Assembly (NCBI GenBank): GCA_947624745.1
Contig: CANQLR010000003.1
Location: forward strand, 1 to 64,000
DNA from: an uncultured Clostridia bacterium
GTDB lineage: Bacteria > Bacillota > Clostridia > Oscillospirales > Ruminococcaceae
DNA: 64,000 nucleotides
Direction of reading: 5' to 3'
The notes beneath the pieces are model-generated. The model saw nothing but the letters and a program-made list of their open reading frames with translations. It made no database searches and was not told where the DNA came from. The position numbers were made by a program, and so were the translations under genes. Below are positions 1 to 8,906 of this stretch, in pieces (the first letter of the stretch is position 1; each line of letters begins with the position of its first letter).

Positions 1-24
1 ACGATGAAGAGCTTGGAGAAGTAA
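1..24 (+). CDS. 3' end of an upstream coding region (partial)
   Basis: The first 24 bases read in frame as TMKSLEK followed by TAA, 34 bases before the next gene. This could be the tail of a co-transcribed gene, possibly the partner of the small membrane protein that follows. Too little is present to identify it. Confidence 0.25.
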   Translation, partial: TMKSLEK

Positions 25-58
25 AAGCGCGTAAAATCGGGATTTTAGGGACATTACT

Positions 59-292
59 ATGCTGAAAAAAGTAAACTTTATTATGAATTTGGCGATTTTC
101 GCGGTCGTCGGTGCGTTTGCCGGGTACGTGGTATATGTATTTTGCGACCGCATGGCGCGCCCCGACTTTTATGCCGTGCAGTCCGCGCCGTGGTATACCG
201 GCATTTTGGTGAACGGGCTGATCGCTGCCGCCGCATTGACTGCGGCTGTGATAGTTAAGCTGATTATCAGACGTGTGGCAAGAATGAAATAA
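59..292 (+). CDS. small two-helix membrane protein
   Basis: This is a 77-residue protein with hydrophobic segments at about residues 8-28 and 47-68 and a basic C-terminus, so probably a two-pass membrane protein. Between the helices it has RPDFYA, which resembles LPDFYIG in the small membrane protein at 14750. There the gene follows an XRE regulator and a DUF2178-like gene, so this may be the last gene of a second, intact copy of that module whose first genes lie left of the window. An intrinsic terminator follows at 331-365. The function is unknown; the kinship rests on a short motif and matching topology. Confidence 0.6.
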   Translation: MLKKVNFIMNLAIFAVVGAFAGYVVYVFCDRMARPDFYAVQSAPWYTGILVNGLIAAAALTAAVIVKLIIRRVARMK

Positions 293-330
293 GCTTTGAC
301 AGGCGCGAGCATTGAATATGTAAAAAACTA

Positions 331-365
331 CCCGCTGACGTGATGAGACGTCGGCGGGAGTTTTA
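331..365 (+). terminator. intrinsic terminator after the small membrane protein
   Basis: An 11-bp stem (CCCGCTGACGT paired with ACGTCGGCGGG, one G-T wobble) closes a short loop and is followed by TTTT. Confidence 0.75.
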
Positions 366-389
366 TGCCTGAAGCCGCGAGAACGCAGC

Positions 390-420
390 AAAAAAGCAGG
401 GATCACTCCCTGCTTTTTGC
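390..420 (-). terminator. terminator of the giant surface-protein gene
   Basis: AGCAGGGA, a 4-nt loop and TCCCTGCT form a perfect 8-bp stem flanked by A and T runs on both sides. It lies just past the stop codon of the minus-strand gene and could act in both directions. Confidence 0.8.
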
Positions 421-431
421 CGCCTTATTTA

Positions 432-3400
432 TTATTTCTCCTTGCGCTTTTTGACGATCACGACCGCGCCGAAGATGAATACCATCGCCCAGAGAACCGT
501 GATGATAGCGAACGCGTTCGAGTACATCTCGAGCTCGTAGTCGCCGGTTGCCGGGTTCATGTCGTCGCCGTGCGGGCGGTTTCTGTCGCCGCCGACGCCC
601 GCGTTCATGTCCTCGCCGTACGGAACCCTGCTTTCTTGCAGTTCCTCCGGCGCGTTCTTCAGGTTAATGAAGGTCGCGTTGCCGTAGACGCCCTGCATGA
701 TCACCCCGACCTGGCCCGAAGCGATGACGGTGTAATCGCCCGAATCTACCTCGCTGATCGAGTAGGAAGTGCCCTCCGGCAAGCCGTCAGCGTAGATCGT
801 CTGACCATGCCGCAGGTAGACCGTCGCGGTGCCTGCGGTGAAGGCTACCTGGCCGTAAACACCGTTGATGTTCGCGTCACTAAGCGTGATGTAGAAGGTG
901 AACGTACGATCCATCTCTGCCGCAGTGCCGGTCACTATCTTCGTGAGGCTGAAGCTGCCGACCGCGGGTGCCTCGTAGGTGTTGACGAACTGCGCCGTCG
1001 CGCCTGCGTTCGCGGGAATAATTCCCGAAGCGCCGGTGGAGGACTGGGTGAAGTTCTCGACCTCCTCCTCGGTGACGGTGTAGCCGATGTTTGCGGGAAG
1101 ATCCGAAGCCGTCATGACCTGACCGTCCCTAAGAGTGATGTGCGCAACGCCGCCGCTGAAGCTCATCTCGCCGTACCGGCCGCTGACCGTGGGATCATCA
1201 ACAGTTACGGTGAAGTTGAAGACCTGGTTCGGGTCGAAGCCCTCGCCGACGACCGTCTTCTGGACGGACAGCGAGCCGTATTCGTTATCCTTGTGGTTGA
1301 TGTAGACCACGTCAGCCGAGCCGCCGGACGGGATCACGCCGCTTTGGTTAATGGCCTGCGGAATGTAGTCGCCGTAGTCGTTCTCGACGACCGAGTAGCC
1401 GACGTTTGCGGGCAGGCCGCTCGCGGTCGCTCTCATGCCGTGCGAGAGGGTAATGATCGCCACGCCGCCGTTGAAGAACATGTCTCCGTACTGGCCGGTG
1501 ACCGAATTATCGGACAGCATGACCGTGAAGGTGAAGCGCTGCATCATGTCTGCGCCGTCGCCGGTGACCTGCTTCGTGACCGACAGGCTGCCGGTCTCGG
1601 GAATGGTCTGCCATCTGGCGTTGATTATCTCAACGACGACAGGCGTTCCGCTGATGAGGGTTCCCGCAGTGTTGCCGCTGTCGGTCGTGGTGTAACCGTC
1701 AAGGTTGGCCTCGGCCTCCGTGACGGTGTAGCCGGTGCCCTCGGGCAGGCCGGCCGCGGTCTTAGACTCGCCGTTCGCGAGGGTGAAGGTCGCAACGCCT
1801 CCAACGAACTCCATCTCGCCGTAGATACCATTTATAGTGGTATCCGAAAGCGTCACGGTGAAGTTAAACGGCTTCGTGAGGTCCGCGTCGTCGCCCTGAA
1901 CGGTCTTTCTGACCGTGAGGGAGGTGTCCTTGGAAATGGTCTTGGTGTTGGTAAATTCTACCTTTACGGATTCCGCCGTAAGCACGCCGGTCGTGTTGCC
2001 GCTGTCGGCCGCGATGAAGTCCTTCGCGTCCTCGGTCACCGTGTAGGTGATGCCGACGGGAAGCTTAGTCGCGGTCGCGCTCTCGCCGTTGCCGAGATCA
2101 AACGTCGCAACGCCGTTGACGAAGGTCATATCGCCGTATGCGCCGTTTATTGCGGTGTCGGAGAGGGTCACGGTGAAGGTGAATCTATCTGCCGGGAAGT
2201 CGCCCACGACGTGCTTTGTGACGGTCAGATCCGTCTCGTTGGGAGCGCTCTTTTCGTTAATGTACTCAACATTTTCGGAAGCGTCCGCAGGGATAGTGCC
2301 GTTTGCGGTCGCGCCCTCGACAACGGTACCGTTGACCTTCGCGGTCGTGGTGTAGCCGTCGGCGCCCGCCTCGACCTCCACAACGGTGTATTTGGTGCCG
2401 GCCGGGAGCTTGTCAAATGTGAAGCTCTCGCCGCTCTTAAGCTTGACGGTGAATATGTTGCCGTCTGCCTTACTAAAGGTCTTTTCGCCGGTGCTATAGC
2501 TGTCTGCAATCCCGTCTCCGTCGAGAACAACGGTGAACGTGAAGTCCGTGTTCCTGTCGCCCAGCGCGCCGGTGACCGTCTTCGTCAGGGTCAGGGAGCC
2601 GAATTTCTGCTCCACGGTGTTGGTGACGGTGACCGTATCGGTTCCGTCGGCCTCAATGACCTTATCATCGTCGTCGTAACTTACCACGCCGATATAACCG
2701 ACCTTAGAAGTTTCGTCCTCGACGACTGTGTAGGTCGTGCCTGCGGGAATGTTACCGATCGTCACGCTGCCGTCGGCGGGGATTGCCGCCGTGATGACAG
2801 TGCTTTCGGCACCGATTTCCTTGGTAACGCCGGCGGGGACGACCACCTTGTCAGAAGTAGTGTTGAGGGTGATGATGACCGTGAAGGTCTTGCCCTCGGC
2901 AGTGCCGCCGGAAACCTTCTTGGTGACGGTCAGGCTGCCGACCTGCGGGGTCTTCGAGTTGACTATCTCGACAGTCTGCTCGCTTGCGGCAATCTTGCCC
3001 TTGGCGCCGTCTTCAGTAGCTACGACACCGTTATAAGTGGTAGCAAAGCCGTCCTGACCTGCCTCCGCCTCGGTGACGGTATAGCCCACGCCGACGGGGA
3101 GCTTCTCAATCGTCACGGTCTGGTTTGCCTTGATCTGGAAGGTCGCAACGCCGTCAACGAAGTTGACCTTAACAGACGCATTTACCGCGCTGTGATCGCC
3201 GGTCACGGTCTTGTCGTCGAGCTCAACCGTGATGTTAAAGAGCTTCTCGTAGTCCTCGGCATCGCCCATGGAAACGGTCTTTGTGACCTTGAGCACGCCG
3301 TACTGGTTCTTGGTGTTCGTGAACGCTGCAGTCGCGGGAGCGTCCTTGGTAATCGTGCCCTCATCGTCTGTGGCGGTAGTGGTGTAGTCGTCCTGATTCG

Positions 3401-6400
3401 CCTCTGCCTCGGTAACGGTGTAAGTGATTCCCGCGGGGAGGTCGGTGGCGGTCTTGCTCTCGCCGTGCTTGAGGGTGAACTCTGACTTACCGTCGGTGAA
3501 GGTCATGCCTCCATAGACACCATTTATAGTGGTGTCGCTAAGGGTTACGGTGAAGGTGAAGTCTTTATTCGGGTCGCCGCCTTCGCCGGTGACGGTCTTG
3601 GTGACGGTCAGGCTGCCCTTGTCAATGTCCTTATCATTGATGAACTCGGCTGTCGCGGTAGCATCCTTGGCGATTGTGCCGGTCGCATTAGTTGCCGTTG
3701 TGGTGTAGTCGTCCTGATTAGCCTCGGCCTCGGTAACGGTGTAGGTTATGCCTGCAGGGAGGTCAGTGGCGGTCTTGGTGTCGCCGTGCTTGAGGGTGAA
3801 CTCTGCAACGCCGTTCTCGAAGGTCATCTCACCGTAAGTGCCGCTGATGGTCTTATCCGAAAGCTCAACTGTGAAGGTGAAGTCTTTATTCGGGTCGCCG
3901 CCTTCGCCGGTGACGGTCTTGGTGACGGTCAGGCTGCCCTTGTCGATGTCCTTATTGTTGATGAACGCGGCGGTCTTAGTCTCGCCCTTTGTAATCTCAC
4001 CGCTTTCACCCGAAGCGGTTGTGGTGTAGTCGTCCTGATTTGCCTCTGCCTCGGTTACGGTGTAGTTTATGCCGGCAGGGAGGTCGGTGGCGGTCTTGCT
4101 CTTGCCATGCTTCAGAGCAAATGTTGCTACGCCGTTTGCGAAGGTCATCTCACCGTAAGTGCCGCTGATGGTCTTATCTGAAAGCTCAACAGTGAAGGTG
4201 AAGTCTTTATTCGGGTCTCCGCCTTCGCCGGTGACGGTTTTGGTGACGGTCAGGCTGCCGACTGCGGTGTTCACGAACTCTACAGTGCTGCCGTTGGCGG
4301 ACCCGCTGACCATCATATCGCCGCTTGCAGTCTTCGCTCCGCCCGCGACGGAGGCCACATAGCCCGCAGCCGCCTTTTCGGTGACGGTGTAGGTCGTGGT
4401 TTTCGTCAGGTGGCTGAACGTGACAGTCTCGCCGGACTTAAGGGAGAATGTAAATGTGTTGCCGTTTTGCGCCACGTTTCCGCCGCCGGAATGAGTTATA
4501 GTGGGCGTTTCTTTGTTGCCAGCCAAGGTGACCGTGAACTCGAACGAATCGGTCGGATTGCCGCCGGTCGCGGTCTTTTTCACCGAGAAGCTTCCGAATT
4601 CGTCCTTGTGGTTAACGAACGCGGCAGTCGCGGGAATGTCCTTGGTGATCGTGCCCTTATCGCCTGTGGCGGTAGTGGTGTAGCCGTCCTGATTTGCCTC
4701 TGCCTCGGTGACCGTGTAGGTAATGCCGGTCGGGAGGCCGGTGGCGGTCTTGGTCTGGCCGTTCTTAAGAGTGAACTCTGCCACGCCATTCGTGAAGGTC
4801 ATGCCTCCACAGGTACCGTTGACAGACTTGTCGCTAAGGGTTACGGTGAAGTGGAAGTCCTTAGTCTTATCGGCATTATTGCCGGTGACGGTTTTCTTGA
4901 CGATGAGGCTGCCGGTGTCTCTGTCGTTGATGAACGCGGCGGTCGCGGGAGTGCCCTTAGTGATCGTGCCCTTATCGCCTGTGGCGGTAGTGGTGTAGCC
5001 GTCCTGATTCGCCTCTTTCTCGGTAACCGTGTAGGTAATGCCGGTCGGGAGGCCGGTGGCGGTCATGGTCTGGCCGTCCTTAAGAGTGAACTCCGCCTTA
5101 CCATCGGTAAAGGACATTTCACCATAAGTGCCGGATAACGCCTTATTAAGAGTTACGGTGAAGTGGAAGTCCTTAGTCTTATCGGCATTATTGCCGGTGA
5201 CGGTCTTGGTGACCTTGAGGCTGCCGACTGCGGTGTTCACGAACTCTACGGTGCTGCCGTTGGCGGGGCCGCTGACAGCCATATCGCCGTTTGCAGTCTT
5301 CATTCCGCCCTCAACGGAGGCCACATAGTCCGCTGCGGCCGCTTCGGTGACGGTGTAGGTCGTGCCAATTGACAAGTGCTCGAATGTAGCTTTCTGACCG
5401 CTTGTCAAAGTGAAAGCAAAGGTGTTTGTAGTGCCGTCTTTCGGCTTGATCGTTTCGCCGTTGGGACCTGTTACCTTAGGTGTTGCAGTGTTGCCATTCA
5501 AGACGACCGTGAAGTTGAACAGCTGGTTTGAATCAGTCTCGCCGACGACCTCCTTGGTCACGGAGAAGCCCGTAAATTCTTTCTTTTCGTTGGTGGCGGT
5601 AACGGTTACCTCTTTGTGAGAGGAATCTATCGTACCCTCGCCGTTTTTGATGGTACCCTCATAATCCTCCGACGTTGCCTCCGTTACGGTGTAGCGCGTT
5701 CCGAACTTAATGCCGGTGAACGTTACGGTCTCGTTTTGGTTGAATGTGACCATTCCGCCGGACTTGATCGTACCGTTGGTTCCGTTGCTGTTGGAATAGC
5801 TGTAATCCAAGTCAGTCAGTTCATCGGGGTCGGTGAACGTTACGGTGAAGGTGAACTCGGTGTCATCGCTCTCGACGGGATTTCCTTCCGGATCCGTAAC
5901 TTTCTTTGTAAGCGACAGCGAACCCACCCCGCGGTCATTGGTGACCGTGACAGTGTCGGTCTTATTCTTGGTAATAGTGCCTTGGTTTGTATTCTCGCTG
6001 TCGCTGGCGCCGGTCACCGTGCGGGTGTAAGTAGTGGTATACCCGTTCTCGTTCGCCTCGGTCTCGGTGACGGTGTAGGTGGTACCGACGGGGAGATCGG
6101 TTGCGGTCTTGGCCTGGCCGTTCGTAAGAGTGAAGGTCGCTACGCCTGCCTTGAACTCCATATCGCCGTATTTGCCGCTGATGGTCGTATCGGAAAGCTC
6201 TACCTTTAAGTTGAACTCCTTAGTCTGGTCGCCGCTATCGCCGGTGACAGTCTTTTTGACAATGAGGTCGCCGGTTTCCTTGACGGTGTTGGTGCAGTTC
6301 AGGGAGATGTTGGGCGTTCCGGCGGCTACGGTGCCGGTCGAGTTTTCCAGAGTTGACGTGTAGAGATGGTCATCAACGCCTGTTTCCTCGACAGCGTATT

Positions 6401-8633
6401 CGGTGCCGAGAGGAAGGTTTTTAATATTGATCTGCTCGTCCTTCTTGAGCTCTACGGTAACAACGACCTTGCCGTCCGAGATTTTCGCTGCGTCTTTAAG
6501 CTCGTCATTTCCCTTTGTGACCTTGATTGCCTCGCTAAGTTTCTCAGGAGTCGTTCCCTCGGGAGGCGTGAGCGTAACCTTGAATGTGAAGGTCTTGCCC
6601 GCTTCGACATCGCCGACAACTTCCTTCTTTAGGGACAGAGAGCCGGATTTTACCTCGTTGGTGAAATCTGCCTGCGACGGCATGAGCTGCGACGGCATGG
6701 ACGCATTAACCTTTTCCCATACTCCGGGCTCCTTCTCAACCATCCTCTCATATTTTAATCTGTTGTATTCTACGCCATCGATATTGTCTTTACCGTTATC
6801 GACATAGTAAACGACAACCTGGTCGCCGTTCGCTTCCTTGACAACCTTTTTATTTACGGGAACGGTGATCAGATATCTTGATTCATCGTAGTTATAAAGA
6901 ACATCGTCGCCCCGTACTTCTTCAATAACGTAATAATAGGTCCTTTTATATTCGTTTTCGGCAAAATCGTTATACTTGATCTCCGAGAAGTATCCCATTT
7001 TGCCGCCGGCAACCTCGATAGTCTCAAGCCATTTGCCAAGATTGCCGGATTCATCACTTTCATAAAGGTTAAATTTAAACGTATCGTCCGAAGAGACCTT
7101 ATTGCCCTGAGGGTCTTTAACTATCTTCTGTACCTTAGGCTTGAACGAGGCTTCGATCTTGTTGTCCTTTACCTGTCCGAAGAACAGGATACCGTTGTTC
7201 ATAATGCCGCCGCCGTGGGTGTTGGAGTAGTTGCCCTCGATAAACACATATGCAACCTCACGCGCATCATTAATATCATCCTGCGTAGGGTTTGCCTTAA
7301 GGCCGGAATAGTCGGTAGAGACAAAATCTTCGGTTATCGGATTTGTATATACAACTCCGTCAACATCGCCGGTCCATTTCGGATCAACAATTTGGCCTTC
7401 ATCTTGCTCTTCATCCGGTTTGCCGTTTTCGTCGATTGTTGTGCCGAGCATATAGGGGTGGATTATACTGCCGTTTGCGCAGAAATAGTCCTGATAAGGG
7501 CCTTCCGCGCCCAACCGGAACATGGGGTCGCTATTGTAGATCTCGTGATCCTTTGTCTTTACACTGTCGCCGCCCGAAAAATGATCGTCTTTTCCGTAGG
7601 CACGGTTTCCGTAGATGGCCGCGCCCTCGGTGCTCATTACATAGTTATAGCCGGTCGGGCAGCCCGCAAGACCGCCGCCGAAGCCCTCGGCGGTATTGTT
7701 ATAGATAACAGCGCTGTAAATGGTCAGAGTGGCGTCCTCGGAGACGAAGATACCGCCGCCGCCCCAGTCGCCCGGGTTGTTACAGTGATTGCCGGTGATG
7801 CGGATATCTTTGCCTTCGTCCGCCTTTATCGTGGCGGTAACGTCCGCGCCGATGCGGAGACCTCCGCCCTCTCTTTTCGTCGAAGTATTATTGGTTATAG
7901 TACCTCCGTGCATGGTGAAGGTAGTTCCCTGCTGCCACCATTTAAAGTTGGCGAAAATACCGCCGCCGGCAGCCGCGATATTGTTGCTTACATCGCCGTC
8001 GTTCATCTCAAAATTGCCGCCGGAGTATATACCGCCGCCGCCATACTCGCCCCATTTGCATTCTCCATTCAAATTGGCCTTATTATAAGTAATAGAGCCT
8101 CCGTTCAACGTCAAATGGGCGTACTCAGATGTGCAGATACCGCCGCCGTTGCCTTGGGTCTCATTTTGGGTAATGGTTCCGCCGTTCATGGTCACATAGG
8201 CGTTGTTTCCTGTGGCAAAAATAGCACCGTCTTTACTTTTTGTGTAAGTACCGCCGTTTATGGTGAGCCGGCCGCCGTCGTTGACCCTTATGATACGGTC
8301 GTTTTTATTATTCTGGTCTAACGTGCCTGTGCCGCTGATAGTAAGACTATTACCTGAATTAACAATGAACATAGAAAGATCGCCGTCGTTTGCACGAGTT
8401 TTTTCATTCTTGTTCGTGATAGTATGCCCATTCAGGTCAATAGTAACGTCCCCTTCTATATAGAGGGGTTCGCTGATAGTCACGTCATTATGCAGCGTGA
8501 TATTCCCGGTGACCTTGCCCTCAGTCTCCGGAAAATTTTCGTCCGCCTCAATGACCGGGCTGAAGCCGAGCTGTCCGACGGTCAGGCAAAAGGCCAGGAC
8601 CGCTGCCAAGACTCTCCTTAATTTCCCTTTCAT
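432..8633 (-). CDS. giant LPXTG-like surface protein: beta-helix head on a CnaB-like repeat stalk
   Basis: This is a cell-wall-anchored protein of about 2,733 residues. The start at 8633 (MKGKLRR) has AAGGAGGA 7 nt upstream and a signal peptide (about 1-30). Residues about 60-420 are short Gly-Gly-rich repeats (such as GGGIYSGG) typical of right-handed parallel beta-helix adhesins. After one longer pilin-like domain come about 18 repeats of 95-125 residues. Each has a first-strand Lys (SLTVTK), a Glu in the YTVTE strand and an Asn in the last strand (AAFIN), the Lys/Glu/Asn pattern of CnaB/SpaA domains that form internal isopeptide bonds. The C-terminus has NPATGD at about 2693, a hydrophobic helix and KKRKEK, a sortase signal. 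Repeats at 3295-4258 are nearly identical. No sortase gene is in the window. It is probably an adhesin holding the head away from the wall; the ligand is unknown. Confidence 0.9.
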   Translation of the reverse strand: MKGKLRRVLAAVLAFCLTVGQLGFSPVIEADENFPETEGKVTGNITLHNDVTISEPLYIEGDVTIDLNGHTITNKNEKTRANDGDLSMFIVNSGNSLTISGTGTLDQNNKNDRIIRVNDGGRLTINGGTYTKSKDGAIFATGNNAYVTMNGGTITQNETQGNGGGICTSEYAHLTLNGGSITYNKANLNGECKWGEYGGGGIYSGGNFEMNDGDVSNNIAAAGGGIFANFKWWQQGTTFTMHGGTITNNTSTKREGGGLRIGADVTATIKADEGKDIRITGNHCNNPGDWGGGGIFVSEDATLTIYSAVIYNNTAEGFGGGLAGCPTGYNYVMSTEGAAIYGNRAYGKDDHFSGGDSVKTKDHEIYNSDPMFRLGAEGPYQDYFCANGSIIHPYMLGTTIDENGKPDEEQDEGQIVDPKWTGDVDGVVYTNPITEDFVSTDYSGLKANPTQDDINDAREVAYVFIEGNYSNTHGGGIMNNGILFFGQVKDNKIEASFKPKVQKIVKDPQGNKVSSDDTFKFNLYESDESGNLGKWLETIEVAGGKMGYFSEIKYNDFAENEYKRTYYYVIEEVRGDDVLYNYDESRYLITVPVNKKVVKEANGDQVVVYYVDNGKDNIDGVEYNRLKYERMVEKEPGVWEKVNASMPSQLMPSQADFTNEVKSGSLSLKKEVVGDVEAGKTFTFKVTLTPPEGTTPEKLSEAIKVTKGNDELKDAAKISDGKVVVTVELKKDEQINIKNLPLGTEYAVEETGVDDHLYTSTLENSTGTVAAGTPNISLNCTNTVKETGDLIVKKTVTGDSGDQTKEFNLKVELSDTTISGKYGDMEFKAGVATFTLTNGQAKTATDLPVGTTYTVTETEANENGYTTTYTRTVTGASDSENTNQGTITKNKTDTVTVTNDRGVGSLSLTKKVTDPEGNPVESDDTEFTFTVTFTDPDELTDLDYSYSNSNGTNGTIKSGGMVTFNQNETVTFTGIKFGTRYTVTEATSEDYEGTIKNGEGTIDSSHKEVTVTATNEKKEFTGFSVTKEVVGETDSNQLFNFTVVLNGNTATPKVTGPNGETIKPKDGTTNTFAFTLTSGQKATFEHLSIGTTYTVTEAAAADYVASVEGGMKTANGDMAVSGPANGSTVEFVNTAVGSLKVTKTVTGNNADKTKDFHFTVTLNKALSGTYGEMSFTDGKAEFTLKDGQTMTATGLPTGITYTVTEKEANQDGYTTTATGDKGTITKGTPATAAFINDRDTGSLIVKKTVTGNNADKTKDFHFTVTLSDKSVNGTCGGMTFTNGVAEFTLKNGQTKTATGLPTGITYTVTEAEANQDGYTTTATGDKGTITKDIPATAAFVNHKDEFGSFSVKKTATGGNPTDSFEFTVTLAGNKETPTITHSGGGNVAQNGNTFTFSLKSGETVTFSHLTKTTTYTVTEKAAAGYVASVAGGAKTASGDMMVSGSANGSTVEFVNTAVGSLTVTKTVTGEGGDPNKDFTFTVELSDKTISGTYGEMTFANGVATFALKHGKSKTATDLPAGINYTVTEAEANQDDYTTTASGESGEITKGETKTAAFINNKDIDKGSLTVTKTVTGEGGDPNKDFTFTVELSDKTISGTYGEMTFENGVAEFTLKHGDTKTATDLPAGITYTVTEAEANQDDYTTTATNATGTIAKDATATAEFINDKDIDKGSLTVTKTVTGEGGDPNKDFTFTVTLSDTTINGVYGGMTFTDGKSEFTLKHGESKTATDLPAGITYTVTEAEANQDDYTTTATDDEGTITKDAPATAAFTNTKNQYGVLKVTKTVSMGDAEDYEKLFNITVELDDKTVTGDHSAVNASVKVNFVDGVATFQIKANQTVTIEKLPVGVGYTVTEAEAGQDGFATTYNGVVATEDGAKGKIAASEQTVEIVNSKTPQVGSLTVTKKVSGGTAEGKTFTVIITLNTTSDKVVVPAGVTKEIGAESTVITAAIPADGSVTIGNIPAGTTYTVVEDETSKVGYIGVVSYDDDDKVIEADGTDTVTVTNTVEQKFGSLTLTKTVTGALGDRNTDFTFTVVLDGDGIADSYSTGEKTFSKADGNIFTVKLKSGESFTFDKLPAGTKYTVVEVEAGADGYTTTAKVNGTVVEGATANGTIPADASENVEYINEKSAPNETDLTVTKHVVGDFPADRFTFTVTLSDTAINGAYGDMTFVNGVATFDLGNGESATATKLPVGITYTVTEDAKDFIAADSGNTTGVLTAESVKVEFTNTKTISKDTSLTVRKTVQGDDADLTKPFNFTVTLSDTTINGIYGEMEFVGGVATFTLANGESKTAAGLPEGTGYTVTEAEANLDGYTTTDSGNTAGTLISGTPVVVEIINARWQTIPETGSLSVTKQVTGDGADMMQRFTFTVMLSDNSVTGQYGDMFFNGGVAIITLSHGMRATASGLPANVGYSVVENDYGDYIPQAINQSGVIPSGGSADVVYINHKDNEYGSLSVQKTVVGEGFDPNQVFNFTVTVDDPTVSGRYGEMSFSGGVAHITLRDGQVMTASDLPANIGYTVTEEEVENFTQSSTGASGIIPANAGATAQFVNTYEAPAVGSFSLTKIVTGTAAEMDRTFTFYITLSDANINGVYGQVAFTAGTATVYLRHGQTIYADGLPEGTSYSISEVDSGDYTVIASGQVGVIMQGVYGNATFINLKNAPEELQESRVPYGEDMNAGVGGDRNRPHGDDMNPATGDYELEMYSNAFAIITVLWAMVFIFGAVVIVKKRKEK
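3295..4258 (-). repeat. three near-identical 321-bp tandem repeats inside the surface-protein gene
   Basis: Three consecutive 107-codon units begin SLTVTKTVTGEGGDPNKDF and are nearly identical in DNA. The stretch encoding GEGGDPNKDFTFTV recurs around 3560, 3880 and 4200, a 321-bp period. The flanking units are far more diverged, so this triplication is recent or has been homogenised by recombination. Confidence 0.85.
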
Positions 8634-8712
8634 CTCATTTTCCTCCTTGTGTTGTGTAGATCTTGTTTCGTGTATCGCTAAAGACAATGCTCCATAATGT
8701 TATGCTGTCACT

Positions 8713-8741
8713 ATTATACTATTTATTTTTGCATTTGTCAA
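8713..8741 (-). promoter_or_regulatory. sigma-A promoter of the surface-protein gene
   Basis: On the minus strand TTGACA (8736-8741), a 17-nt spacer and TATAAT (8713-8718) match consensus at all 12 positions. The predicted leader is about 70 nt. Confidence 0.85.
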
Positions 8742-8851
8742 CACTTATTGTCGCAGATTAACAAATTTATTTTTTGTGAGCGCAAACCGCGCTGTATAGG
8801 GCTTTTGAGAAGACTTTTCCATTTTTGGGAAGCGGTTTTTCCGCCTTTTGC

Positions 8852-8880
8852 TTGAAATTTTTGCCGAGCCGTGGTATAAT
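8852..8880 (+). promoter_or_regulatory. sigma-A promoter of the CE15 gene
   Basis: TTGAAA, 17 nt, TATAAT, ending 26 nt before the start codon at 8907. Confidence 0.8.
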
Positions 8881-8906
8881 CAGCTTGACCGAAAGGAGGT
8901 CTTACC

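Noticed and set aside
417-3485. Very long open frame (over 1,000 codons) on the plus strand opposite the giant surface protein
   Set aside because: It lies antisense to a clear gene with signal peptide, repeats and anchor. The translation is repetitive only because the sense repeats are, and it has no ribosome site or family motif.
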